From Taibaiella sp. (GTDB lineage Bacteria; Bacteroidota; Bacteroidia; Chitinophagales; Chitinophagaceae): a DNA stretch of 64,000 nt. The DNA lies in the NCBI GenBank assembly GCA_019638495.1, contig JAHBTQ010000003.1, positions 310,001 through 374,000 of the forward strand, given 5' to 3'. The translations under genes and the position numbers were made by a program. Shown here piece after piece: positions 19,439 to 31,700 of the stretch. Under the pieces are notes generated by a model. It was not told where the DNA came from. It did not search any database and saw nothing but the letters and a program-made list of their open reading frames with translations. The first letter of the stretch is position 1. The number at the start of each line of letters is the position of its first letter.

Positions 19439-19936
19439 CTACCTCGTAGCCCTTTTTTCCTCCGAAATATTTACGACGCCCGCACCATCAATTAGCGTTT
19501 TTTGATCTGCAGCAATGACTTTTACTGCAACAGTGAATTCGGGCCAGTTTTTACCCGATAGGGTCACTATGCCTGATATAGTGTCAATACGCTCAATCAT
19601 AAAGCCGCTATCCGGGTAGTCTTGTGCGTCTAATACGGGATCGAAATCAAGGCCAAGCTCCGGGTCGCGTTTCCAGGCGTCAACCACGATAGAGTCGTAA
19701 TAAGATTTGAAGCGGGAAGTGAGCATTGTGCTGGATGAGATAAATGCACTATCGCTTATGTGACGGGCTGGATTTGGAGGGTAGTTTATGTATTCATCCA
19801 TGAATTGGCGCGCGACGTCGTAATCAGGCAGCACTGCGTCTGCTTTAGTTGTCTCAGGTTTTGTCTCGTTGCTACAGGCTGTTACGGTGACAGTAAGAAA
19901 TAAGCACAGCAATATAGGTTTGGCAAAATGATGCAT
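19439..19936 (-). CDS. Small lipoprotein, unknown function
   Basis: The 165-aa protein has a lipoprotein signal peptide with a lipobox-like TVTACSN (Cys at about 21), followed by a Lys/Thr-rich linker. The body (about 38-160) looks like a small mixed alpha/beta fold with DYDVARQFMDEYINY near its start. I recognise no family. It is likely anchored in the inner or outer membrane. It has no same-strand neighbour nearby, so it is probably monocistronic. Confidence 0.75.
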   Translation of the reverse strand: MHHFAKPILLCLFLTVTVTACSNETKPETTKADAVLPDYDVARQFMDEYINYPPNPARHISDSAFISSSTMLTSRFKSYYDSIVVDAWKRDPELGLDFDPVLDAQDYPDSGFMIERIDTISGIVTLSGKNWPEFTVAVKVIAADQKTLIDGAGVVNISEEKRATR

Positions 19937-20136
19937 GATTCAATTTGTATATTTAGATGATCACAATGTAGTGTATTGCTATCATTTGCCTCGTTTTGGT
20001 CAAAGTAACAAGCGTTCCCCCGCAGCCAACAATCGCCAAGTTATTACTCATAACGCAAAACTCTCAGCCTCCCCGAAGGAATTCTACAAAACCAACGTCT
20101 AACTACATGTAGTTACACTTACTGTGCGTAAAAGAC

Positions 20137-20144
20137 TATTTTTG
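20137..20144 (+). promoter_or_regulatory. Candidate -7 element for bshB1
   Basis: TATTTTTG matches TAnnTTTG and lies 27 bp before the start codon at 20171. A clear -33 element is not seen. Confidence 0.45.
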
Positions 20145-20170
20145 CGCTTAACCATTTTTGTATTCAAATT

Positions 20171-20920
20171 ATGAGCACCTTGGCAGACAATAAGTTGCAT
20201 ATTCTTGCCATAGCAGCACACCCCGATGACCTGGAGCTGGGATGCGCAGGCACGCTGATAAAGCATGCACGTGCCGGACAGGCTGTAGGGATTCTGGACC
20301 TGACAGAGGGCGAGCTGAGCACACGTGGCACAGTGGAAACACGCTATGAAGAGGCGCGCAGGGCAGGAGAGATAATGGGGCTTGCCATTAGGGAAAACGC
20401 CCGCATGGCCGATGGTTTCTTTCGTAATGACGAGGCCCACCAGCGGAAGCTGATAACTTACCTACGACACTACCGCCCCGAAATTGTGATAGCTAATGCG
20501 CTAAGCGACCGCCACCCTGATCACGGAAAGGGTGGGCGCCTGATTGCAGATGCATGTTTCCTGAGCGGGCTTACAAAAATAGAAACGGAACGCGATGGGG
20601 TGAAGCAGAAGGCCTGGAGGCCGAAGCGGGTATTTCATATGATACAGGACCGGCCTATGGTGCCCACCTTTATAGTGGATATCACCGATACTTTCGACGT
20701 GAAGATGGAGGCCATAAAGGCCTACCAGAGCCAGTTTCATAACCCCGACTCAGACGAGCCGCTTACCTACATTGCTACCGGAAAATTCCTTGAGGAACTA
20801 GCCAGCAGAGATGCAATTATGGGCAAGCGGATAGGGGTACGTTACGGTGAGGCATTTGTAAGCGAGAACATACCCGGTATTCCCGATCTGGATGCCTTGG
20901 TCTTGCCCGAGCTGCCATAG
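20171..20920 (+). CDS. bshB1: Bacillithiol biosynthesis deacetylase BshB1
   Basis: The 249-aa protein is a PIG-L family de-N-acetylase. It has the zinc-binding AHPDDLELGCAGTL motif near residue 16 and the second ligand site in SDRHPDHGKGG at about 115-125. RPKRVFHMIQ and the C-terminal GVRYGEAFVS block are characteristic of BshB1. The enzyme removes the acetyl group from GlcNAc-malate to give GlcN-malate, the second step of bacillithiol synthesis. BshA and BshC are not in the window. Length is typical. Confidence 0.93.
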   Translation: MSTLADNKLHILAIAAHPDDLELGCAGTLIKHARAGQAVGILDLTEGELSTRGTVETRYEEARRAGEIMGLAIRENARMADGFFRNDEAHQRKLITYLRHYRPEIVIANALSDRHPDHGKGGRLIADACFLSGLTKIETERDGVKQKAWRPKRVFHMIQDRPMVPTFIVDITDTFDVKMEAIKAYQSQFHNPDSDEPLTYIATGKFLEELASRDAIMGKRIGVRYGEAFVSENIPGIPDLDALVLPELP

Positions 20921-20934
20921 TTTTCGGAATTGGT

Positions 20935-21020
20935 AGTTAGGAATTAGGGATTTGGTCCCGATAGCTATCGGGATGGAATTTGGGATTTGGAATTTGGAGT
21001 TTGCCCTTTGGAATTTACCC
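20935..21020. repeat. Degenerate GGAATTTG-type repeats with a palindrome
   Basis: Short irregular copies of GGAATTTGG/GGATTTGG-like words surround a perfect palindrome, TCCCGATAGCTATCGGGA, at about 20957-20974. The words resemble the heptamer satellite at 60979-61096, so the same kind of repeat occurs at two sites in the window. Confidence 0.7.
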
Positions 21021-21055
21021 TTTTGCGGACTTACGACTAAATTTTGATTTTTCTT

Positions 21056-21086
21056 TTTGTATTTATAATTATTCCCCTTACCTTTG
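21056..21086 (+). promoter_or_regulatory. Promoter of the rpmB operon
   Basis: TTTG at 21056-21059 and TACCTTTG at 21079-21086 are separated by 19 bp, a near-perfect match to the Bacteroidota housekeeping promoter. The rpmB start codon lies 23 bp downstream. Confidence 0.85.
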
Positions 21087-21109
21087 CAGTCCCAAAATTT
21101 TAAAGAATC

Positions 21110-21346
21110 ATGGCTCGCGTTTGTCAGGTAACAGGAAGAAAACCAGTAGTAGGTCACAAAGTGTCTTTCTCTAATAAGAAAGCAAAGCGTCGTTTCCTGC
21201 CCAATTTGCAGACTAAGCGCTTTTACCTGGCTGAAGAAGACAGGTGGGTAACGCTGAAGCTGACTGCTGATGCAATCCGTACTATCAATAAGAACGGTCT
21301 GCTGTCTGTAGTGAAGGGTCTTCGCGAAAAGGGAATGTCTATCTAA
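21110..21346 (+). CDS. rpmB: 50S ribosomal protein L28
   Basis: The 78-aa protein MARVCQVTGRKPVVGHKVSF... with SNKKAKRRFLPNLQ and the C-terminal IRTINKNGLLSVVKGL matches bacterial L28. It is the first gene of a three-gene ribosomal cluster with its own promoter and a 27-bp gap to rpmG. The length is standard. Confidence 0.97.
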   Translation: MARVCQVTGRKPVVGHKVSFSNKKAKRRFLPNLQTKRFYLAEEDRWVTLKLTADAIRTINKNGLLSVVKGLREKGMSI

Positions 21347-21373
21347 TAAAAAAAGTAAAGAAAATACATAAAA

Positions 21374-21556
21374 ATGGCAAAGAAAGGAAACCGTGTTCAG
21401 GTAATAATGGAATGCACCGAGCATAAGGCGTCAGGCCAGCCCGGTACAAGCCGTTACATTACCACTAAGAACAAAAAGAACACTACTGAGCGCCTGGAGC
21501 TGAAGAAGTACAACCCGATCCTGAAGAAGGTGACTGTTCACAAAGAAATTAAATAA
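21374..21556 (+). CDS. rpmG: 50S ribosomal protein L33
   Basis: The 60-aa protein has the L33 pattern: [33 protein letters not shown] and [11 protein letters not shown]. The usual zinc-binding CxxC pairs are absent, so this is a zinc-independent form. It lies between rpmB and the DUF4295 gene on one transcript. Confidence 0.96.
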   Translation: MAKKGNRVQVIMECTEHKASGQPGTSRYITTKNKKNTTERLELKKYNPILKKVTVHKEIK

Positions 21557-21581
21557 CCTGTTTTAAACATATTCCTGAGCA

Positions 21582-21755
21582 ATGGCAAAAGCAGCTAAAA
21601 CCGCGATTAAGAAAGACCCGAAGCTGGCAGCGGAAGCAAAGAACTATACAAAGGTGATTAAGGCTGTACGTAGCCCTAAGTCAGGCGCTTATACCTTCAA
21701 AGAAGGCATGGTGCACAAAGATAAGGTGAAGGATTTCCTCGCCAACGTTAAATAG
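21582..21755 (+). CDS. DUF4295 family small basic protein
   Basis: The 57-aa frame starts at an ATG 25 bp after rpmG and stops with TAG at 21753-21755. The product begins MAKAAKTAIKKDPKLAAEAK, carries YTKVIKAVRSPKSGAYTF and ends KDKVKDFLANVK. A small Lys-rich protein directly after rpmG is characteristic of Bacteroidota and matches DUF4295, whose role is thought to be ribosomal or unknown. The usual ftsY gene does not follow here. Confidence 0.9.
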   Translation: MAKAAKTAIKKDPKLAAEAKNYTKVIKAVRSPKSGAYTFKEGMVHKDKVKDFLANVK

Positions 21756-21816
21756 TATCAGCCCCTTTAAGCCTGGGCCATCACATCCTAAGGACTTATA
21801 AACGCACTATAACAGT

Positions 21817-21841
21817 AAGCCACTCTAACGGGTGGCTTTTT
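21817..21841 (+). terminator. Terminator of the rpmB-rpmG-DUF4295 operon
   Basis: A 7-bp stem (21817-21823 with 21832-21838) is followed by a run of T residues, 62 bp after the DUF4295 stop. Confidence 0.7.
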
Positions 21842-21942
21842 CTGCTTCATTCACATTACCGACGCCTTGTGCACATATTATTTGGTCTTTATCCCGGTAA
21901 ATACAGGTGGTCCTACACGGCAAACAATCTAAAGAGTACACA

Positions 21943-22542
21943 TTGACGAACGATCTCTTGCTACTGCTCTTACCAATTGCTACCGCACTTACGTCGTGGG
22001 CCACACTACGGCTGGTGCTTTGGGGGATATTATACCCGTTGGCACCACAAAAAGTATTGGGCCTTACAATACAGGGTGCGTTGCCGGCCGACCTCGGTAG
22101 GATAGGAGAGGCTGCGGCAGATGCCATTGTGTTGCAGCTTGCAAACGGCAGCCTTGCTCCGGGAGCAGACGGGCTGGCAGCAGTAGAGCCTATCATATCC
22201 GGCCACCTGGACACCTTCCTCGCGGTTAGGCTCAAAGAAAAGATGCCTGTCATCGCGGCTTTTATAGGAGAAAAGACGGTTGGTAAGCTAAAGACGGCGA
22301 TGATGGAAGAGATAACCGACCTGCTGCCAAGGGTAATTGACAACTACACCGCCTCCCTGGCTCAGGACAACCAACTGAAGCAAAAAATATCCGATCGAAT
22401 TGCAAATATGCAGGGCAGTGAACTGGAAGCGATGGTGCAACCACTCCTGACGGATGCCAGCCGAAAACTGGGTTTCCCGGTTTTGGTACTCGGGGGTGTT
22501 ATTGGCTCTTTTTTAGCCCTGGTACTGCACTTTTTAGGGTAA
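21943..22542 (+). CDS. DUF445-like membrane protein
   Basis: Starting at TTG 21943 gives 199 aa beginning TNDLLLLLLPIATALTSW; a GTG at 21907 is a possible alternative start. An N-terminal hydrophobic segment is followed by a pattern like that of DUF445 (YheB) proteins: ATLRLVLWGILYPLAPQKVLGLTIQGALPADLGRIGE. The last 20 residues form a second membrane helix. Known DUF445 proteins are around 200-400 aa, so this is a short member. The middle is amphipathic and probably helical. The function is unknown; the start codon choice is uncertain. Confidence 0.7.
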   Translation: MTNDLLLLLLPIATALTSWATLRLVLWGILYPLAPQKVLGLTIQGALPADLGRIGEAAADAIVLQLANGSLAPGADGLAAVEPIISGHLDTFLAVRLKEKMPVIAAFIGEKTVGKLKTAMMEEITDLLPRVIDNYTASLAQDNQLKQKISDRIANMQGSELEAMVQPLLTDASRKLGFPVLVLGGVIGSFLALVLHFLG

Positions 22543-22583
22543 TTGTCCTGTTTGTTAGGCGCTTGTTGTTGCTGCCGCCATTG

Positions 22584-22614
22584 TTGGCCTATTGTTGTAT
22601 TTAAGTTATATTTG
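22584..22614 (+). promoter_or_regulatory. Housekeeping-type promoter of the 4162-aa surface protein gene
   Basis: TTG at 22584-22586 and TATATTTG at 22607-22614 are 20 bp apart and match TTTG/TAnnTTTG. Transcription should start near 22621, giving about a 95-nt leader. No sigma-54-like element is present here, unlike the two smaller giant genes. Confidence 0.65.
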
Positions 22615-22716
22615 TAAGTGCGTGAAGTGTTGTGTTTTCCGTTCAAAACGGGAATGAGGGATTGTCGTGTTATTTCCCCCTTCATTTCGGCGCAGAAATT
22701 TACAGGTATAGAGAAG

Positions 22717-25700
22717 ATGTACAGAAGGCTGCTTACTGTATTGTGGTTGGTTTGCTGTGTGGTGAGCACGGCAGTTGCCAACGTGTCTGTAACGGCCGCA
22801 TCGGGTGGTACGAACATATGTAGCAACAAGGCTGCAACCGGCAGCGCGCCTGCCTTCACTACCCTCAATCCCATATCCATCACAGAGGTCCTGAACAGCG
22901 ATTTCAGTACAGGAACGGCAACTATAGTGCTTAATGCGCCGTCTGGCTGGCAGTTCAGCTCCACTATGCCTGGCTTAAGTTATGTCACCGGCTCAAACAT
23001 CACGGGCATTTCCGGCACTATCAGCAGCACCGCGCTTACGATAAATGTAACGGTCGCTGCAACAACCGGTGCAGATCAGGTGACCATTACCGGCCTGCAG
23101 GTGCAGGCAACTACTACAAGCTCTTCTTCAGGCAATATTTTGGCAAGTGTCGCTTCAGGTGTTGCAGGCATAGGCACCGGTGCTAGTGGCACAAACTTTG
23201 GTTCGCTTTCTCTTATATCACCGGCCACGGCCAGTGTGTCCATTAGTGCTACGCCTTCCGGTTCAGTATGTACTGGCACCAACGTTACGTTTGTGCCTTC
23301 GCCCACAAGTGGCGGAACACCGCAGTACACATGGTCGCTGAATGGTACGGATGTGTTTATTGGCGCCACGTACTCCAATGCGTCTTTGGCTTCTGGCAAT
23401 ACAGTAACGTGCCGGATGCTGAGTAGCCTGGGCTGTCTGGTGTCAAACCCCGTTTATGCCAATACCATTACAATGACGGTGCTATCTGTGCCGGCAGCGG
23501 TAACAGGCTCGGCAACAGTTTGCCCCACTACTACCACAACGCTTTCTACCACAGCAACCGGTGGTACATGGAGCAGTTCTAATACGGCTGTTGGCACGGT
23601 AAACTCCAGCGGGGTGGTTACAGGCATTGCTGCCGGCACGGCTCGGATATCGTACAATCTTGCTGGCTGCGCCTCTACGAAAACGCTCTATGTAAACAAT
23701 CCACCCTTTGCGCCTGCATTAACGCCTAGCGTCACTACCATTTGCAACAACACGGGTCTCACCATTTACGCTGCTGGTAACGCCGCTTCCGGCACAATAC
23801 TCAGCCAGGATTTCAACTCCGGCCTCGGCTCATGGACAGTTGATACGTTTGGCAGCACGGGCATAGTACCCGGTGCAGAATGGAAAGCTTGTGCAGATAG
23901 CTATATGAACGAGCAGGGTTGGTACCGGAGCCCGGACTATAGCACATTTGTAATGGCAAATGCCGATACGTCGGGCTCTTCGACAACATTATCTACCCGT
24001 CTTACATCGCCTACCTTTTCACTGGCCGACTATGCTTCAGCCAATCTCTCTTTCCAGCATGCATATGAGTACTGGCCGTCCGGAGATGTGTTTGTAAACC
24101 TGGAGATATCAACGAACGGGGGCAGTACCTGGACGACGATAACGAATTTCAAAGGAGCATCCGTGGGCAATAAGATGTCATTCCAGGCACACTCGGTTTC
24201 CCTGAATGCCTACCTCGGTAATGCCAATGTGAAGATTCGCTTCTACTACAAGTCAACCTTTGGATACTACTGGGCTATTGATAATATCATTATCTCGGGT
24301 ACGCCGGGTAGGGTAACGCCCACCTGGTCTCCGGTCACGCACCTCTTTGCCGATGCGGCACACACTACCGCATACACGGCCGGCACGCCTGCCGACACTG
24401 TGTACATGTATCCCACCACGGTCACCAGTGCGGTGACAATGGTCTACACCGTTACCGCAGCTGCCGGTGCATGTGTCTCATCATCCACAGCCACGGTAAC
24501 CGTAAATCCTGAACCGGGAGCTACAACAGGTTCGCTCAATTTATGCCCCGGAACAACCACCACACTTTCAAACAGTGGCACAGGCGGCACCTGGGTTAGC
24601 GGAAATACTTCTATTGCCACCGTCGGATCCGCCACCGGCATTGTGTCGGGCGTTGCAGCGGGCACTGCGGCTATCAGTTATGTAGTTGGTAGCAGTTGCG
24701 CCACAGTGGTCATTGTAACCGTGCACACAGCGCCGGCAGCTATAGACGGAAACCTGAACGTATGTATCGGTTACCCCAGAACATTAACAAGCGCCACGAC
24801 TGGAGGAACATGGAGCAGTAGCAGCACATTTGTCGCTACAGTGGGTGGCACCACAGGCATTGTCAGCGGTATGTCTTATGGCACCGCGCGAATCACTTAC
24901 TCGCTTGGTGGCAGTTGTGTGGCCACTGCAGTGGTAACAGTACAGCCATTACCTTCTTCCATTACCGGGCCAACGGTAGTATGCGCTTCACAGTCCATAA
25001 CACTAGCCGATGCCACCAGCGGTGGAACATGGGTGAGCGGCAATTCATCTATAGCCACGGTGGGTTCAACTTCGGGTACTGTAACTGGTGTGGCTGGTGG
25101 TGTCGCACCCATCTCTTATGTACTTACTACCACCGGGTGTTTCTCCATCAGGAACGTTACTGTCAATCCCATAGGGCCGATAACAGGCGGGCCAAATGCG
25201 TGTTTGGGATATACCCTTGCGCTCAGCAATACCGCTACCGGTGGCACCTGGGTCAGTGGCAACACTTCGGTAGCCACAATAGATGGTAGCACCGGTTTAC
25301 TGTCTCCGGTTGCTATTGGCACCACAAACATTACCTATACGCTGTCTACGGGTTGTGTAGCCTATGCCACCATAACAGTAAATGCCCTGCCTGCGGACAT
25401 CACTGGCGTTTCATCTGTATGTGTAGGCGGCAGCACCACGCTGGCTTGCAGCACTTCTGGCGGCACATGGAGTAGTAGCAACGCTACCACAGCATCTGTG
25501 GGCAGCAGTTCCGGTTCTGTTTCAGGAGGTAGTGCAGGCAGTGTCACCATATCCTATACAGCCGCCACCGGCTGCTTCAAGACTTTTGACATGACCGTCA
25601 ACCCGGTGCCGGCAGCAATTACAGGCACCGCGTCTCTATGTGAGGGGCTTACTACTTCGCTGAGTTGTGCAACTTCTGGTGGCGCATGGAGCAGCAGCAA

Positions 25701-28700
25701 TACGTCGGTCGCTACTGTAACAGGTGGCACTGTGACCGGTGTCGCTTCAGGGACGGCAACAATTACCTATACGCTGGCTACAGGATGTTATGGTACACGT
25801 TCGGTAACCGTGAACCCACTACCGGGAGCCATCACTGGGACACTCTCAATGTGCCAGGGTGTTACCACCACACTTAGCAGTGCAACTTCCGGCGGAACAT
25901 GGACAAGCAGCAATACTATAGTTGCGAGCATTACCAGCCCGGGAAATATCCTTGGTGGCACGTCCGGCACAGCTACCATCAGCTACACACTTTCTACTGG
26001 TTGCAGAGCCACAGCAGTTGTCACGGTAAATGCAATTCCTGCGGGTATCACAGGTAGCACTTCTGTTTGTACCGGGCAGTCGACCACGCTTACAAATACA
26101 CTATCAGGTGGCACATGGGCCAGTAGCAATACCTCAATTGCCACTATTGGTACTGGAGGAGACGTAACCGGCGTTACTGCTGGGTTGGTCACGATCACGT
26201 ACTCCTTGTCAACAGGTTGCTCGGCCACTCGCGCCATGACAGTGAATCAGACGCCATCTGTACCCACAGGTACCACCAGCGTTTGTAAAGATCTCACAAC
26301 TACGCTGTCCGCCAGTCCTGCTCTCGGTACCTGGGCCAGTAGTAACAGCAGCGTGGCAACGGTTGCTGCCGGCACAGGTGTTGTCACGGGTGTCAACGCC
26401 GGCTCCGCTATTATCACTTACCTGTTATCTACAGGATGCCTTAACGTTCAGACGGTTACAGTATTGCCGCTACCCTCATCTGTAAGTGGGGATTTGAGTA
26501 TTTGCCTGGGTAATACCAGTACGCTGACAAACTCAACTTCAGGCGGCTCGTGGAGTAGCAGCAATACTTCGGTTGTTTCTATCGGTTCGTCTAGCGGTAT
26601 TGCATTTGGCGCTACAACTGGGTCTGCTACTATCAGCTATGTTTTGCCTACGGGCTGCTACAAAACGGCGCTTGCTGTGGTCAATCCGCTTCCATCAGCA
26701 ACTGTAGGCGCTGACAGTGTTTGCCAGGCGTCTACCACATTATTTATCAACCCTACCGGCGGAGGTACTTGGACCAGCGCCAATACTGCCGTAGCTACTA
26801 TCGGTAGCAGTACCGGTGTTATATCCGGTATTTCAGGTGGCACTTCAATGATCAGTTATGTTTTGCCTACCGGCTGCCCTGCAACAAAGGTCATTACTGT
26901 TAATCCGTTACCGGCTACCATATCCGGCCCCGATAATATTTGCCAGTCCTCATCGGCCGCGATGTCCAACACGTCAACCGGCGGAACATGGAGCAGTGGA
27001 ACCGTCACTGTCGCTACCATTGGGTCCGCCTCTGGCACCGTTTTTGGCGTTATCGGCGGTGCTACGATCATTACTTACACATTGCCCACCGGCTGCCTCA
27101 CCATCAAGACACTTACAGTAACCAGCTTACCGGCGGCGATCTCAGGGGCAAATTCTGTTTGCGTCGGTAGCGCTACACCTTATACGGATATGACTACAGG
27201 CGGTACCTGGAGTTCGGGAAATCCGTCAGTGGCAACAATTAACTCTAGTGGACTTGTCACAGGTATTGCCGAGGGTACTGCACAGATCACCTATACGCTG
27301 CCGCTGGGTTGTATAGCTACTAAGCTCATTACGGTAAATCCACTGCCGGCTGATATTTCCGGTAGCACCTCTCTTTGTCTCTCATCGCCACAGGCACTTA
27401 CCAATGCTACAGGTGGCGGCACCTGGAGCAGCAGTAGCACCATCACTGCTAATGTTACATCCGGCGGAATCGTGACAGGTACTGTATACGGCACAGCCAA
27501 TATCTCCTACACCTTGCCAACGGGCTGTTACAAGCTGGTAACGGTAACGGTTAATATGACACCATCGGCCATATCCGGTAGCACAACTGTCTGTGAGGGC
27601 TCAGTAACTCCATTCACAAATACTATTTCCGGCGGCACATGGAGCACAAGCAATAGTGGTGTGGCAACAGTGAGCAGCACAGGGGCAGTTTCGGGAATTG
27701 CTGCTGGCAACGCTACCATTACTTATACATTGTCCACAGGTTGCTTCGCAACAAAATCTATTACAGTAAACCCACTACCCGGAGCCATTACCGGGCCGGC
27801 CGCTACCTGTCAGGGACTTACAGTGAGCCTTGCAAGCAGCACGACAGGCGGCACCTGGAGCAGCAGCAATTTATTTGTTGCCACCGCCGGCACTACCACC
27901 GGTCTCATTTCCGGCTCCGCCGCAGGTACTGCAAACATCACGTACACATTACCAACAGGCTGTCTTGTCAGCCGCACCTTTACAGTCTATGCGTTGCCGG
28001 GCGCAATTACGGGAGCTGCAAATGCTTGTGTGGGTGGAACGACATTATTAAGTACATCCACCGGTGGCGGCACCTGGAATATTTCGGGCAGCAGTGCAGC
28101 AACTATTGATGCCGGTGGATTAGTTACAGGTATCGTGCCCGGAACAGCAACTGTTACCTATACTTTGGGCGTTGGTTGCTTCACAAATCGCGTAGTCACA
28201 GTAAACCCGCTGCCACCCGCTATTACAGGTAATATACCTACTTGTGTCGGCATGACCATTACTTTGGGTAATCCTACTCCCGGTGGCACATGGACCAGCA
28301 CCACAGCGCCCGGAGTAGCGACCGTTGGGGCATCGACGGGAGTCGTAACCCCTGTGTCGCCCGGTACTGCTACTATTACATATACACTTCCTACTGGTTG
28401 TTACACCACTGAAGTCGTGCTTGTCAATACCGTTCAGCCTATCACCGGCAATACTGCTCTTTGCGCTGGTACCCTGTCCATTCTTACGCACGCTGTTTCG
28501 GGTGGCACATGGAGTAGCAGCACTCCCACAATAGCAGGTATCGCCGCAACTACAGGAATGCTCGTTGCATACACCGCTGGTACATCAACGATCTCATACG
28601 CGCTACCCGGTGGCTGCTATGCCACTAAGGTTGCCACTGTCACGGCCTTACCTGCAGCAATATCAGGACCACCAAGCGTGTGTCCCGGTTTTAGTATTAC

Positions 28701-31700
28701 GCTTTCTAACAGCACCTCAGGTGGTTCATGGTCCAGCACTAATACTGCTGTGGCAGCCGTTGGAACGGGTGGGGTAGTAACTGGTATCGTTCCGGGCACA
28801 ACCATCATCAGCTATAGCACTTCTTCAGGTTGTTCTGTTACCAAACCTATTACCGTTAATGCGCTCCCTGCTGCCATTTCTGGCACCATGGGTATTTGCT
28901 CTGGTGCTACATCTACTTTCACCACAGCAGTGACTGGTGGCACATGGAGTACTAGCAACGCTTCAGTGATTACAATCGGAGCTACTTCGGGTGTGGCGAC
29001 AGGCGGTGTGCCTGGTACAGCTACAATCTCATATACTCCCGCTTCTGGTTGCATAGCTGTTGCGCAGGTTACTGTCAATCCTCTGCCCGCTCCTATAACG
29101 GGTGGTAATTCTCTCTGTGCGGGTGCTACCTTGCCGTTGGCAAATACTGTCACCGGAGGCACCTGGAGCAGCACCAACACTGCCATAGCCACTATAGATG
29201 GCACTGGTCTTGTCTCTGGTGTCACTCCCGGTACTACACTCATCTCCTACACCTCAGGCATAGGCTGTGCTACCACTTCTGTCATCACGGTCAACACCAT
29301 GCCAACGCCCATCACTGGTGTGGCAAGCGCCTGCGCCGGTTATTCCACAGCGCTCAGCAGCACTCCGTCAGGTGGCACATGGTCCACCGGAAATGCCTCT
29401 ATCGCGACAGTCGGTAGCACAACAGGTCTTGTCACAGGCATAGCTGCTGGCACGGCAAACATTACTTATGGTTTCACGACTGGTTGTCGTGTATCTGTCG
29501 TAGTTACAGTTAGCGCTGCTGCTTCCTCGGTTACGGGCCCCGGCCGCGTCTGCGAGGCATCAAGCATCACCCTCACCGACCCGGCTATGAGCGGAGGCGC
29601 TTGGAGTAGTGGCGACCTCGGTGTCGCAACAGTCGATGGCACATCAGGCGTAGTTACAGGAGTCGCTGCGGGAACCGCATCTATCTACTATACCATTGGC
29701 ATAGGATGCAATACTGTTAAGGTCGTCACAGTAGATGGGCTTCCTGCCCCTATAGCGGGTATGCCTAGTACTTGCATTGGTCTTACCACAAGTCTCATAA
29801 GTAGCCCATCCGGAGGCACGTGGACGAGTTCAAACGTAACGATTGGAAATGTAAATGCCACGACGGGTGTCGTTACGGGAGTCACAGCCGGTACGGTAAA
29901 CATTTCCTACACCCTGGGCACAGGTTGCCGCAGGATACAGCCTGTATCGGTTAATGTAAACCCTGGTGTTACATCCGGTGTTGCCACAGTATGTGCCGGC
30001 TCTGCCACCAATTTCACAAATGCAGTTCCCGGCGGCGTTTGGGCTTCCGGCAACATCGCAGTTGCTACCGTCGGCACGGATGGTACAGTTACGGGCGTTT
30101 CCGCTGGCACCGCGGTAATATCCTACCTCATGGGTCCGGGATGTCAGTCTGTGCGAACAGTGACGGTATATGCTGTTCCGGCTCCCATCTACGGCGCGTC
30201 TTCAATTTGTAACGGCGCCACCACTACACTATCCACAGTCACCACCATCGGCACTTGGTCTTCGTCTGTAGGTGCAGTCGCCACCGTCGATGCTGCCACC
30301 GGCCTTGTTTCCTCGCTATCTGCTGGCACTACAATTATCTCATTTACTTCTCCGGAAGGCTGCAGCGCTACGAAGAACTTCACGGTAAGTCCGCACGAGC
30401 CAAACACAGGCATTGCAAATACGTGTGTAGGCTTCTATACTACCATAGCGAATCTTGTTCCGGGTGGCACGTGGGCAAGTAGTAATACTGCTGTGGCCAA
30501 TGTTGGTATGGGCGGAGCCGTTACCGGTTTGGCCGCCGGCACCACAACCATAATTTATACCACCGCCGATGGTTGTCAGTCTTCAACTGTCGTTACTGTG
30601 GCTACGGTAACGCCCGTTACCGGACCGGGTAATGTATGCGCTGGCCAATCTATTACACTCAGTAATGCAGTGAGTGGCGGCACATGGACCAGTGGAAATT
30701 CCCTTATCGCTACAGTAGGGTCGGGTACAGGGTTGGTTACGGGACTCGCCGCGGGTTTTGCAATGATATCCTACAACTATGGCGGCGGCTGTGCGGCCTT
30801 GAAGTTGGTCACTGTTAGTCCGCTTTCAACAATAGCTGGCCCTGCTACTTTGTGCAACGGCCAGTCAGTTACGCTCACAAATGCAACCTCCGGTGGCACC
30901 TGGAGCACCAGCGATGCCACCGTTGCCACTGTTTCAGCTACTGGCCTCGTGTCTGGTATCACCACGGGCACTGCCACTATCAGTTATATGCTGGGCACGG
31001 GCTGCGTAGAAACGAAGACAGTGACCGTTAACCCGATATCTGCCATCGTCGCCCCATCCAATATTTGCGCGGGTACCACTGTATCTTTCAGCAACGCAAC
31101 TCCCGGTGGCACCTGGACTAGTAGTTCGTCATCAGTTGCGTTAGTAGGTGTGGCCAGTGGCAACGTCACAGGTATGTCGGCAGGATCCGCGACTATTACC
31201 TATACAGTGCCCACAGGCTGCCAGGCCACACTGTCTATCTCTGTCGATCCTGCCCCCGCTTCTTTCACAGGATCCCCGGGTGTTTGTCTTTCTGCTACTA
31301 CCACGCTATCCACGACATCAGTCGGTGGCACATGGAGCAGTAGCGACATCACCGTTGCGCCAATAGACGCTGCGGGTATGGTCACTGGTAGCAATGCGGG
31401 CACGTCCATAGTTTCTTATACACTTCCTACAGGTTGCTATCGCACAATTGTAGTTACAGTCAACGCCCTGCCTCCTGCCATCACAGGTACACCAAAGGTT
31501 TGTGTAGCAGGCGTGCGCGCGCTTTCTAATGCTATTTCAGGTGGCACATGGAGCAGCAGTAGCACAGGCGTTGCAACAGTGGGTAGCAGTTCAGGCATTG
31601 TCAGCGGCTTGGTACCGGGCACCTCGGTTATTACTTACACACCCGGCTCTGGCTGTTTCACTTCTGTGGTTGTTACAGTGTCACCTGAGCCTCCCGGAAT

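Noticed and set aside
22540..22716. Sigma-54 promoter upstream of the 4162-aa gene
   Set aside because: No TGGCA/TTG(A/C) pair at the right spacing is visible; a TAnnTTTG promoter is present instead.
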